Of a stretch of 64,000 nt of DNA, positions 11,499 through 18,012 are shown piece by piece. The translations under genes were made by a program, and so were the position numbers. The stretch lies in contig NZ_JACBZN010000001.1 of NCBI RefSeq assembly GCF_013408555.1, forward strand, positions 3,100,001 to 3,164,000, read 5' to 3'. Each line of letters begins with the position of its first letter. Within the stretch, counting starts at the first letter, position 1. The notes beneath the pieces are model-generated. The model ran no database searches. It saw only the letters and a program-made list of their open reading frames with translations, and was not told where the DNA came from. This DNA is from Aeromicrobium tamlense (lineage in GTDB: Bacteria > Actinomycetota > Actinomycetes > Propionibacteriales > Nocardioidaceae).

Positions 11499-12232
11499 AC
11501 GACCGGCCGGGGGTGGGTGCGTGGTTCCGCCCGGCCGTCCTCGGCCTGCACCTGTTCGCCATCGCGGCGATCGGGTTCTGCCTGTTCATGGGCACGTGGC
11601 AGCTCGGTGCGTACGACCAGCGGCAGGAGGACGAGCGCGCCGAGCAGGGTGAGACCGCCGCGGCGGTCCCCCTCGAGTCGGTGTGGGCACCCGGAGACGT
11701 CTTCACCACCGACCAGGACCAGCGCCCGGTCACGGTGACCGGCACGTTCCGTCCCGCGGCCGAGCAGCTCTGGGTCACCGACCGTGAACAGGGCGGTGCC
11801 ACCGGCGTGTGGCTGCTGGCGCCCGTCACGGTGGGAGACGCCCAGCTGATGGTCGTGCGCGGCTGGGCTCCCGAGGCCCCCGCGACGTTCCCCGACGTCC
11901 CGGTCGGCGAGGTCTCGTTCGAGGCCGTGCTGCAGCCGGGCGAGGAGTCCGCCTCCGGCTGGGACCCCGCCGCGCGCACGATCGGATCGGTCCGCATCCC
12001 CACGCTGCTCAATGAGCTCGGCTACGCGGACCTGTGGTCGGGCTTCGCGATCTCCACCGACCCGGCCGTGGCCGGCGGCCTCGACGTGGCCGAGGTCCCG
12101 GAGGCCGACGTGTCGTGGACCGCCGGCGGCCGCAACCTCGGATACGGCCTGCAATGGTGGGTCTTCGCGGCCTTCGCGCTGTTCATGTGGTGGCGCATGG
12201 CGCGTGAGATGGTGCTTGGCCGAGATCGATAG
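11495..12232 (+). CDS. SURF1-family protein (cytochrome c oxidase assembly)
   Basis: A 245-residue protein with an N-terminal membrane helix ([27 protein letters not shown]) and a C-terminal helix ([18 protein letters not shown]) flanking an extracytoplasmic domain with VTVTGTF and VVRGWAP, the standard SURF1 topology. SURF1 proteins help insert heme a into cytochrome oxidase. The GTG start overlaps the glyA stop (GTGA), so it is translated by coupling. The frame upstream of this GTG is antisense-type shadow of glyA. Confidence 0.9.
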   Translation: MNDRPGVGAWFRPAVLGLHLFAIAAIGFCLFMGTWQLGAYDQRQEDERAEQGETAAAVPLESVWAPGDVFTTDQDQRPVTVTGTFRPAAEQLWVTDREQGGATGVWLLAPVTVGDAQLMVVRGWAPEAPATFPDVPVGEVSFEAVLQPGEESASGWDPAARTIGSVRIPTLLNELGYADLWSGFAISTDPAVAGGLDVAEVPEADVSWTAGGRNLGYGLQWWVFAAFALFMWWRMAREMVLGRDR

Positions 12233-12235
12233 GCT
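12230..12235 (+). promoter_or_regulatory. Leaderless -10 element (TAGGCT) of the DUF3817 gene
   Basis: TAGGCT, whose first bases are the SURF1 stop codon, is followed by 6 nt and the GTG at 12242. Confidence 0.5.
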
Positions 12236-12241
12236 GGGGCG

Positions 12242-12583
12242 GTGAACGACCGACTTCTGCGCGCCTACCAGGTCATGGCGACCATCGTGGGACTCAACCT
12301 CCTCATCGTGATGGCCGGCTTCATCGGCAAGATCGCCACCGACGAGGGCTCGTGGTGGAACCGCCACCAGGACACCTTCCTGGTGATCGACCAGCTGCAC
12401 GGCTTCCTCTTCATGGTGCTGATCGTCCTGGTCGCCCGCCTGACCCTGCGCGAGAAGTGGTCGTGGGGCTACATGCTCAGCGTCATCGTCCTGGCGTGCA
12501 TCCCGCTCGTGTCGTTCTGGTCCGAGCGCCGCACGACCCACCGCGTGCACGCCTCCCGGGCCTCCGCGCCCGCCACCGCCTGA
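12242..12583 (+). CDS. DUF3817-family small integral membrane protein
   Basis: A 113-residue protein with three membrane helices (VMATIVGLNLLIVMAGFIGKI, LHGFLFMVLIVLVARLTL, WGYMLSVIVLACIPLVSFWSE) and the DQLHGFLFM and FWSERRTTHRV motifs of DUF3817. The family often sits next to cytochrome-oxidase or SURF1 genes in actinobacteria, as here. Function is unknown. Confidence 0.85.
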   Translation: MNDRLLRAYQVMATIVGLNLLIVMAGFIGKIATDEGSWWNRHQDTFLVIDQLHGFLFMVLIVLVARLTLREKWSWGYMLSVIVLACIPLVSFWSERRTTHRVHASRASAPATA

Positions 12584-12584
12584 G

Positions 12585-12788
12585 TCAGTCCTCGGCCGGG
12601 TCGGGCTCGAACAGGTCCTCGATCCGACAGTCGAACGCCGCCGCGAGCCGGAACGCCAGCGGCAGCGACGGGTCGTAGCGACCCTTCTCGATCGAGATCA
12701 CGGTCTGCCGCGACACGCCCAGCTCGTCGGCGAGCCGGCGCTGCGACCAGCCGCGCTCCTCGCGGAGCCGCGGGACGTGGTTGCGCAT
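12585..12788 (-). CDS. Small XRE-type helix-turn-helix regulator
   Basis: A 67-residue protein that is almost only a HTH_3 domain: LREERGWSQRRLADELGVSRQTVISIEKGRYDPSLPLAFRLAAAF, ending in FEPDPAED. Its ATG overlaps the stop of the upstream membrane-protein gene as TGATG, so both come from one message. This regulator/membrane-protein pair resembles the common YozG/DUF2178-type arrangement. Its likely target is the tandem palindrome in its own promoter. Confidence 0.9.
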   Translation of the reverse strand: MRNHVPRLREERGWSQRRLADELGVSRQTVISIEKGRYDPSLPLAFRLAAAFDCRIEDLFEPDPAED

Positions 12789-13249
12789 CAGCCGTCCCGA
12801 CGCTTCAGCCACAGCATCCGCACGACGACGTCGCCCATCGCGAACGCCGTCAGCGCGATCAGTCCGATCCGCAGCGACACGTCGAGGTCGACGATGACCC
12901 CGGCGACGAGCGTGAGCCCGAGGACCAGCAGCAGGTCGGTGAACGCGCCGCTCTGCGCGCGCTGGAGCCACTGGGCCTCGATCGTGTCGTCGGGCCGGTC
13001 CACCGCGTCGCGCAGGCTCGTCCGGTCGACGAGGACGACCCACGTCAGCGCGAAGATCCACGGCAGCGCGACGACCGCGAAGACGACGATCTCCTCGCGC
13101 CGGGTCCCGTCGAGCGCCGCCAGCGCCCACGCCGCGACCCCGCCCGACACCACCAGTGCGACGGCCACGCAGACCCCGAGCAGCACCCCCGGCCCCCCAC
13201 CGAACCGCGCCCGCCCCCAGTACCCCCGCGTCTCCACCTGTTCGCTCAT
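12788..13249 (-). CDS. Four-helix membrane protein paired with a HTH regulator
   Basis: A 153-residue protein with about four membrane segments (VLLGVCVAVALVVSGGVAAW, IVVFAVVALPWIFALTWVVL, FTDLLLVLGLTLVAGVIVDL, LRIGLIALTAFAMGDVVVRML). I do not recognise a characterised family. It is transcribed with the XRE regulator it overlaps, a pairing often seen for membrane proteins expressed under autorepression. A TACGGT hexamer lies 6 nt before its ATG. Confidence 0.75.
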   Translation of the reverse strand: MSEQVETRGYWGRARFGGGPGVLLGVCVAVALVVSGGVAAWALAALDGTRREEIVVFAVVALPWIFALTWVVLVDRTSLRDAVDRPDDTIEAQWLQRAQSGAFTDLLLVLGLTLVAGVIVDLDVSLRIGLIALTAFAMGDVVVRMLWLKRRDG

Positions 13250-13255
13250 GCCCCC

Positions 13256-13261
13256 ACCGTA
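13256..13261 (-). promoter_or_regulatory. Leaderless -10 element (TACGGT) of the membrane-protein/HTH operon
   Basis: On the minus strand TTGACT, 18 nt, TACGGT, 6 nt, ATG at 13249: a full -35/-10 promoter with a leaderless start. Confidence 0.65.
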
Positions 13262-13263
13262 GG

Positions 13264-13296
13264 GTCAAGGTCGCTTGACAGTCAAGCACCCTTGAC
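13264..13296 (-). promoter_or_regulatory. Tandem palindromic operator, GTCAAG-N4-CTTGAC twice
   Basis: Two perfect palindromes GTCAAG-N4-CTTGAC at 13264-13279 and 13281-13296 are separated by one base. They cover the -35 hexamer and spacer of the membrane-protein/HTH operon, an ideal position for autorepression by the small XRE regulator. Confidence 0.65.
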
Positions 13297-13311
13297 GTCG
13301 GGTGAATGACG

Positions 13312-13383
13312 GTTTCCCCGGTTAAGCGGGGAAACCGTCACTTAGCGAGGTTCGCAAACCTCACTAAGTGACAGGAAACCTCG
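13312..13383 (+). repeat. 72-bp palindromic intergenic repeat, copy 1
   Basis: Two adjoining hairpins. Hairpin A has perfect 14-nt arms at 13307-13320 and 13327-13340. Hairpin B has 16-nt arms at 13337-13352 and 13357-13372 with one mismatch. The unit ends GTGACAGGAAACCTCG. It is 63/72 identical to copy 2 and 62/72 to copy 3, and lies upstream of the AbiEi-like gene. Confidence 0.9.
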
Positions 13384-13414
13384 CGAAGTCGGGGCTCGTG
13401 GACGACGTGCCGCG

Positions 13415-13423
13415 TTGTCCACA
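13415..13423 (+). promoter_or_regulatory. Consensus DnaA box (TTGTCCACA)
   Basis: An exact match to the actinobacterial DnaA-box consensus between repeat copy 1 and the AbiEi-like gene. A single box; may be chance. Confidence 0.3.
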
Positions 13424-13474
13424 GGGTCCGAAGTCAGGACCGTTCTCGTGGCTGGGATCCGCGAGAGTTCACGA

Positions 13475-14452
13475 ATGGAGCCCTTCTTCGAGACCTTGGC
13501 CGATCGCCGAGGTGGTTACATCCTGCGTCCCGATCTGCTCGACCTGGGCGTGTCCGACCGCCAGATCAAGGACGCGCTCCGGCAGGAGCTCATCGTGCGA
13601 ATTCGCCCGGGGACGTACGCGCCGCGCGGACACGCCGACCTCTCGCCGGAGGAGAGGCACCGGCTGCTGGCCTTCGCGGTGCAGGACAAGCTGCCCTCGG
13701 GAGTCGTGCTCAGCCACCAGTCCGCCTCGGTGATCCACAGCGGCGTCTCGTACGGCCTCGACCTGAGCCAGGTCCATGTGACGCGTCTGGGTCGGACGAC
13801 CGCCCGTGCCGAGGCGAAGGTGACCCATCACGGGGGAACCCTGCCGGACGAGGACATCGTCGAGGTCGACGGGCACCTCCTCGTGGTCCCTGGGCGCGCC
13901 GCGCTCGAGACGGCGGTGGTCGCCGGCACGGAGGCCGGCCTCATCCAGACGTCCCTCGCGCTACGGCATGGTGTGACGCCGGAAGAGCTGCACGAGCGCC
14001 TCGGCGCGATGGCGCGATGGCCCGGCGTCGCCAAAGTTCGTCTGTCCGTCATCTGGGCCACCCCGGAGTGCGAGACCGTTGGGGAGCTCCGCTCCCTCTA
14101 CATGTTTCGTATGGGCGGTGTCCCCGTTCCCCGGATGCAGGTGGAGTACTTCGACGCGAACGGAGTCTCGCTCGGTCGGGTGGACTTCGACTGGGAGGAC
14201 TTCTGGCACTGCGGCGAGTTCGACGGCCTACTCAAGTACGGCCGTCTGAACCCGTACGGCGGCGGCAACCTCGGTCAGGTGATCGTCGACGAGAAGCGCC
14301 GCGAGGACCGCATTCGCGAGACGGGCCGTGGGATGAGCCGGTGGGTGTGGTCCGACCTGCACTCGCCTCGGGCTACCTGCCAGCGGATCCTGGCAGCCCT
14401 CGAGCAGTCGCGTCGCCTTCACGGCCGTCGCTCGCCCACCGTCCTCGCCTGA
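13475..14452 (+). CDS. AbiEi-antitoxin-like HTH protein with a nuclease-fold-like C-terminus
   Basis: From the ATG at 13475 the protein has 325 residues. Residues 10-50 (RGGYILRPDLLDLGVSDRQI..LIVRIRPGTYAPRG) are the winged-helix AbiEi_4 domain of type IV antitoxins. The C-terminal third has VDFDWE (236-241), GEFDGLLKY (247-255) and DEKRREDRIRETG, which resembles the PD-(D/E)xK / DUF559-Vsr fold with candidate acidic residues D237, E248, D250 and K254. No AbiEii toxin gene is adjacent. The gene is bracketed by inverted copies of a 72-bp repeat, and its codon use looks slightly less extreme than neighbours. In-frame upstream starts (TTG 13415, GTG 13448) are possible. Function is unproven: antitoxin, regulator or nuclease. 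Confidence 0.8.
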   Translation: MEPFFETLADRRGGYILRPDLLDLGVSDRQIKDALRQELIVRIRPGTYAPRGHADLSPEERHRLLAFAVQDKLPSGVVLSHQSASVIHSGVSYGLDLSQVHVTRLGRTTARAEAKVTHHGGTLPDEDIVEVDGHLLVVPGRAALETAVVAGTEAGLIQTSLALRHGVTPEELHERLGAMARWPGVAKVRLSVIWATPECETVGELRSLYMFRMGGVPVPRMQVEYFDANGVSLGRVDFDWEDFWHCGEFDGLLKYGRLNPYGGGNLGQVIVDEKRREDRIRETGRGMSRWVWSDLHSPRATCQRILAALEQSRRLHGRRSPTVLA

Positions 14453-14457
14453 CTTCA

Positions 14458-14529
14458 CGAGGTTTCCTGTCACTTCACGAGGTTCGCGAACCTCCGTCAG
14501 TGGCAGTTTCCCCGCTTAACCGGGGAAAC
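14458..14529 (-). repeat. 72-bp palindromic intergenic repeat, copy 2 (inverted)
   Basis: Reverse-oriented copy, 63/72 identical to copy 1 and 64/72 to copy 3. Hairpin A arms are 14501-14514 and 14521-14534, with one mismatch. The core palindrome GAGGTTCGCGAACCTC is at 14479-14494. It fills the gap between two convergent genes. Confidence 0.9.
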
Positions 14530-14536
14530 TGTCACG

Positions 14537-15310
14537 TCACCGCCCGACGAACGTGGCGTTCCCGGGGCCGTCGGCGAGGAAGGAGGCCATGCCGTGCTGG
14601 AGGTCCTCGGTGTCGAAGAGCTCGGCGGCGATCTCGGTGGTGCGGGCGATGGAGCCCGGGACGCCGGAGGCCTCGAACTCGCGCAGGATCTGCTTCGCGG
14701 CGCCGAACGCGCGGGTCGGGCCGGAGGCCAGGTCGGCGGCGAAGGCCGCGACGCCGGCGTCGAGCTCGTCGGGAGCGAAGACCCGGTTGACCACGTTCCA
14801 GCGCTCGAGCGTGGCGGCGTCGAACGGCGCGCCCGTGAACACGAACTCCTTGGCGCGCGCGACACCCGCGCGGCCGGCGAGCCGCTGCGTTCCGCCCATG
14901 GTCGGCGTCAGCCCGATGACCCGCTCGACGAGGCCGAACTTCGCCTTCTCCGAGGCCAGCAGCACGTCGCACGCCAGCGCGACCTCGAACGCCCACGTCA
15001 GCGTCAGGCCGTGCGCGACGAAGATCGTGGGAACGTCCAGCGCCGCGAACCGCTCGGGCAGCTCGATCATCCGGTCGTAGAGCTCGCGCGTGGCGGCCTT
15101 GGTGGTGCGGGCGTGGAACTGCGCCACGTCGACGCCGCCGGACACGAGCTTGCCCCCGGCGCGCACCACCAGCACGCGGGGCGGCTCGGCCTCCACGCGA
15201 TCCAGGGCCGCGTCGAACTCATCGTGGAACTCCAGCGAGTACAGGTTCACGGGCGGGGCGGAGAAGGTGAGCGTTGTCACACCACCCTCGGAGTGCAGGT
15301 TGACGGTCAC
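14537..15310 (-). CDS. Enoyl-CoA hydratase/isomerase family protein
   Basis: A 257-residue crotonase-fold protein. The first oxyanion-hole region (LVVRAGGKLVSGGVDVAQF) and the second (HGLTLTWAFEVALACDVLLASEKAKFGL) are recognisable. The second has Leu-Thr-Trp where hydratases have Gly-Gly-Gly, so activity may differ from a classical hydratase. The usual catalytic Glu position (LVERVIGLTPTMGGTQRL) holds a Glu in FGLVERV. The GTG start overlaps the stop of a 35-codon ORF upstream as GTGA. Substrate unknown. Confidence 0.85.
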   Translation of the reverse strand: MTVNLHSEGGVTTLTFSAPPVNLYSLEFHDEFDAALDRVEAEPPRVLVVRAGGKLVSGGVDVAQFHARTTKAATRELYDRMIELPERFAALDVPTIFVAHGLTLTWAFEVALACDVLLASEKAKFGLVERVIGLTPTMGGTQRLAGRAGVARAKEFVFTGAPFDAATLERWNVVNRVFAPDELDAGVAAFAADLASGPTRAFGAAKQILREFEASGVPGSIARTTEIAAELFDTEDLQHGMASFLADGPGNATFVGR

Positions 15311-15414
15311 CGATCGATCCTCGGATCGTAGGAGCCGCCGCGCTCGGCGGTGGCCTTGCGGACGACCACGACGGCCGCCGCGGCAGCGATCAGGAGCAAC
15401 ACCAGTCTCGACAT
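15307..15414 (-). CDS. Putative 35-residue single-helix membrane protein
   Basis: An ATG at 15414 opens a 35-codon frame: MSRLVLLLIAAAAAVVVVRK, one hydrophobic helix followed by a polar tail ATAERGGSYDPRIDR. Its TGA overlaps the GTG start of the enoyl-CoA hydratase (GTGA), which supports real translation by coupling. I know no family for it. Confidence 0.5.
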   Translation of the reverse strand: MSRLVLLLIAAAAAVVVVRKATAERGGSYDPRIDR

Positions 15415-15483
15415 GCCCCCACGCTAGCGGGAGACGTTCGGCGTCTCGTGCAAGGATGGAACCAACCCCTGAAAGGACGTGAA

Positions 15484-16014
15484 GTGCCCACCATCGCCAC
15501 GCTCCACACCAACCGTGGAGACATCAAGATCGAGCTGTTCGACCACCAGGCACCCAAGACGGTGGCGAACTTCGTCGGCTTGGCCGAGGGCACCAAGGAA
15601 TGGGTCGATCCCGCCACCGGCTCGGTGTCGACGAAGCCCTTCTACGACGGCCTCACGTTCCACCGGGTGATCTCCAACTTCATGCTGCAGGGCGGCGACC
15701 CGCTCGGCGACGGCCGCGGTGGCCCGGGCTACGAGTTCGACGACGAGTTCCACCCCGAGCTCCAGTTCGACCGTCCCTACCTGCTCGCCATGGCCAACGC
15801 GGGCACCAAGCCCAACGGCGCCGGCACGAACGGCTCGCAGTTCTTCATCACGGTCGCGAAGACCGACTGGCTCAACCGGAAGCACTCGATCTTCGGTGAG
15901 GTCAAGGACGCCGACAGCCGCGCTGTCGTCGACGCGATCGCCGCGGTCGAGACCGATCGCTTCGATCGTCCGACCCAGCCCGTCGTGATCGAGTCCGTCA
16001 CCATCGAGAAGTGA
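15484..16014 (+). CDS. Cyclophilin-type peptidyl-prolyl cis-trans isomerase
   Basis: A 176-residue cytosolic cyclophilin catalysing proline isomerisation during folding. The motifs FHRVISNFMLQGGDP (catalytic Arg), LAMANAGTKPNGAGTNGSQFFIT and NRKHSIFGEV are all intact. The GTG at 15484 follows AAAGGACGTGAA, a good Shine-Dalgarno site, so I prefer it to the upstream ATG at 15448. The rhomboid protease gene overlaps its stop (GTGA). In mycobacteria ppiA likewise lies close to the rhomboid and crgA genes. Confidence 0.95.
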   Translation: MPTIATLHTNRGDIKIELFDHQAPKTVANFVGLAEGTKEWVDPATGSVSTKPFYDGLTFHRVISNFMLQGGDPLGDGRGGPGYEFDDEFHPELQFDRPYLLAMANAGTKPNGAGTNGSQFFITVAKTDWLNRKHSIFGEVKDADSRAVVDAIAAVETDRFDRPTQPVVIESVTIEK

Positions 16015-16883
16015 CCGACCAGAACGCCGGCCAGACCTGCTACCGCCATCCGGGTCGGCCTGCGTTCATCCAGTGCCAGCGCTGCTCGCGCTACATCTGT
16101 CCTGAGGACATGCGCGAGGCCAGCGTCGGCTTCCAGTGCCCCGAGTGCGTGAAGCAGGGGCAGGCGTCGGTGCGTCAGCCGCGCACGCTGGCCGGAGGCG
16201 CGATCTCCACCAACGCCGGCGCGGTCACGATGGTGATCATCGCTCTCAACGTCGCGGCCCAGCTGATCGTCATGGTCACCGGCGGCACGAGCGGCCGCTT
16301 CTTCCAGGACGGCGCGATGCTGGGCCTGGGCGTCTACGACGGCGAGGTCCACGGCGTCGCCCACGGCGAGTACTGGCGTCTCGTGACCGCGGCCTTCCTG
16401 CACGGCGGACTGCTGCACCTCGCGTTCAACATGTACGCGCTGTACCTGTTCGGCCCGTTCGTCGAGCAGACCCTCGGGCGCGTCCGGTTCATTCTCACGT
16501 ACCTGACGCTCGCCGTGGGCTCGTCGGTGCTGGTCTACCTGCTCACCGACTTCCGCACCCTGACGATCGGCGCCTCCGGTGCCGTCTTCGGCCTGTTCGG
16601 ACTGGCGCTGGTCTTCCTCGTGCGCACGCGCCAGAACATCACCGGCATGCTCGTCCTGCTGGCGATCAACGGCCTGATCAGCCTGCAGTCGGGCATCAGC
16701 TGGCAGGGCCACCTCGGCGGCTTCCTCACCGGCCTCGTGCTCGGCCTGGTGTTCGCCTATGCGCCGCGTGAGCGCCGCACGCTCGTGCAGGTCGCGACGT
16801 TCGTGGTGCTCTGGGCGGCCTTCGTCGCCGCCGTGTTCTGGCGCACGAGCGACCTCGCCGGGCGCTTCATGATCCTCAGCTGA
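16011..16883 (+). CDS. Rhomboid intramembrane serine protease with N-terminal zinc-finger
   Basis: A 290-residue protein. Residues 10-46 form a B-box-like zinc finger (CYRHPGRPAFIQCQRCSRYICPE.., then CPEC). A six- to seven-helix rhomboid domain follows, with HGGLLHLAFNMYALYLFG, the catalytic serine in GASGAVFG and the catalytic histidine in WQGHLGGFLTG. Rhomboids cleave membrane-protein helices; substrates here are unknown. The gene is translationally coupled to the cyclophilin, and the same order (ppiA, rhomboid, crgA) is found in mycobacteria. Confidence 0.95.
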   Translation: MTDQNAGQTCYRHPGRPAFIQCQRCSRYICPEDMREASVGFQCPECVKQGQASVRQPRTLAGGAISTNAGAVTMVIIALNVAAQLIVMVTGGTSGRFFQDGAMLGLGVYDGEVHGVAHGEYWRLVTAAFLHGGLLHLAFNMYALYLFGPFVEQTLGRVRFILTYLTLAVGSSVLVYLLTDFRTLTIGASGAVFGLFGLALVFLVRTRQNITGMLVLLAINGLISLQSGISWQGHLGGFLTGLVLGLVFAYAPRERRTLVQVATFVVLWAAFVAAVFWRTSDLAGRFMILS

Positions 16884-16901
16884 AGCACCCGCGTCCACAC
16901 C

Positions 16902-16910
16902 TTGTCCACA
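16902..16910 (+). promoter_or_regulatory. DnaA-box cluster between rhomboid and crgA genes
   Basis: TTGTCCACA at 16902-16910 is an exact DnaA consensus. A TCCACA half-box lies 9 nt upstream, and an imperfect reversed box (TGTGGGGAA, 16926-16934) follows. The 66-bp gap lies in the crgA region, which is near oriC in relatives. Confidence 0.4.
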
Positions 16911-16949
16911 GCTGTGTGCACAGCCTGTGGGGAATCACAGGGGTGTGAT

Positions 16950-17204
16950 TCACTCCCACTTCATCGCGAAGCCGAACGCGGCGAGGATGAAGCCCATGCC
17001 GATCATGAGGTTCCAGCCACCGAGGTCGCTGTACCAGGGGATCGTCACGTCGGTGTTGGAGATCGTGTAGAAGACGACGATCCAGGCCAGGCCGATGACC
17101 GCGCACGCGACCATCAGGGGAGCCGCCCAGCGGTTGCCGATGCGCACCGGCTTGGGGCCGTTGTCGTCGACGGACTTGCGCTTGAACCTGTTGAACACGA
17201 GCAT
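16950..17204 (-). CDS. crgA: Cell division protein CrgA
   Basis: An 84-residue protein with two membrane helices (RWAAPLMVACAVIGLAWIVVFY and WNLMIGMGFILAAFGFAMKWE) joined by SNTDVTIPWYSDLGG, the CrgA signature. CrgA tethers FtsZ, FtsI and FtsW at the septum. The start is uncertain: ATG at 17204 abuts GGGAG directly, while a GTG two codons later (17198) would have ideal spacing to the same GGGAG. It sits beside the pknB-rodA-pbpA cluster as in other actinobacteria. Confidence 0.93.
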   Translation of the reverse strand: MLVFNRFKRKSVDDNGPKPVRIGNRWAAPLMVACAVIGLAWIVVFYTISNTDVTIPWYSDLGGWNLMIGMGFILAAFGFAMKWE

Positions 17205-17249
17205 CTCCCGGTCGGGCGGCTGGGACGGCCGCTGTGTGTCGTACCCCGC

Positions 17250-17255
17250 TAGCCT
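17250..17255 (+). promoter_or_regulatory. Leaderless -10 element (TAGCCT) of the DUF881 gene
   Basis: TAGCCT followed by 7 nt and the GTG at 17263. Confidence 0.55.
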
Positions 17256-17262
17256 AGTCGTC

Positions 17263-18006
17263 GTGCCGGAAACTCCACGCGAGGAGGGGAAGATCAAGGT
17301 CGTCAGCAGGTGGAGCCTGCTCGGCCTCGTCCTCGCCTGCGTGTGCGGCATCGTCCTGGTGGCGGCCGCGGTGACCTCCGACGGCTCCGACCTGAGGCCC
17401 GCCGGCGGCGACCTGAACTCGGTGGTGCGCGACCGCGCCCACGAGGTGGAGAACCGTCGCGGCGAGGCCGCGCGGCTGCAGCGCGAGGTCGACGAGCTCA
17501 CCGGCCGCGCCGACGACGCGGACCTGCGCCGCGAGGCGCGTCGCGTCACGCGGCTCTCCGACCCGGCCGGCCTGACGCCCGTCGAGGGGCCGGGTCTGCG
17601 CATCGCCCTGGAGGACGCTCCGCGCTCGGTGGAGGTCCCCGGACTCGATCCCAACCTGCTCGTCGTTCACCAGCAGGACATCCAGGCGTTCGTGAACGCC
17701 CTGTGGGCCGGCGGTGCCGAGGCGATCACGCTGCAGGGGCAGCGGCTGATCTCCACCACGGGCATCAAGTGCGTCGGCAACACCGTGGTGCTCGACGGCG
17801 TGCCCTACTCGCCGCCCTACGTGATCGAGGCGATCGGCGACCGTAGCCGCCTGCGCGGCGCGATGACCGAGTCGCCCGAGGTCACCACCTACACGCAGTA
17901 CGCGCAGAAGTACGGCCTCGGCCTCGACCAGCGCGAGGTGGACGTCGTGAAGGCGCCCGCCTACGGCGGCAGCGTGTCGATGAGCCACGCCACCGTCGTG
18001 GACTGA
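17263..18006 (+). CDS. DUF881-family membrane-anchored protein
   Basis: The GTG at 17263 gives 247 residues: N-terminal membrane helix (WSLLGLVLACVCGIVLVAAAVT), a coiled-coil stretch (VRDRAHEVENRRGEAARLQREVDELTG, about 60-90), then the DUF881 domain with VEGPGLRIALEDAP, DIQAFVNALWAGGAEAITLQGQRL and GNTVVLDG. The family is common next to division genes in Gram-positives and its biochemical role is unknown. The frame is open 168 nt further upstream, but that part is antisense to crgA and the GTG has a leaderless promoter. Confidence 0.88.
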   Translation: MPETPREEGKIKVVSRWSLLGLVLACVCGIVLVAAAVTSDGSDLRPAGGDLNSVVRDRAHEVENRRGEAARLQREVDELTGRADDADLRREARRVTRLSDPAGLTPVEGPGLRIALEDAPRSVEVPGLDPNLLVVHQQDIQAFVNALWAGGAEAITLQGQRLISTTGIKCVGNTVVLDGVPYSPPYVIEAIGDRSRLRGAMTESPEVTTYTQYAQKYGLGLDQREVDVVKAPAYGGSVSMSHATVVD

Positions 18007-18012
18007 GTCCCC

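Noticed and set aside
13307-14534. An insertion sequence carrying the AbiEi-like gene
   Set aside because: No transposase motif (DDE or HUH) and no visible target-site duplication; kept only as a possible cassette.
13415-16934. Chromosomal replication origin
   Set aside because: Only two exact DnaA boxes 3.5 kb apart, no AT-rich unwinding region and no dnaA or dnaN gene.
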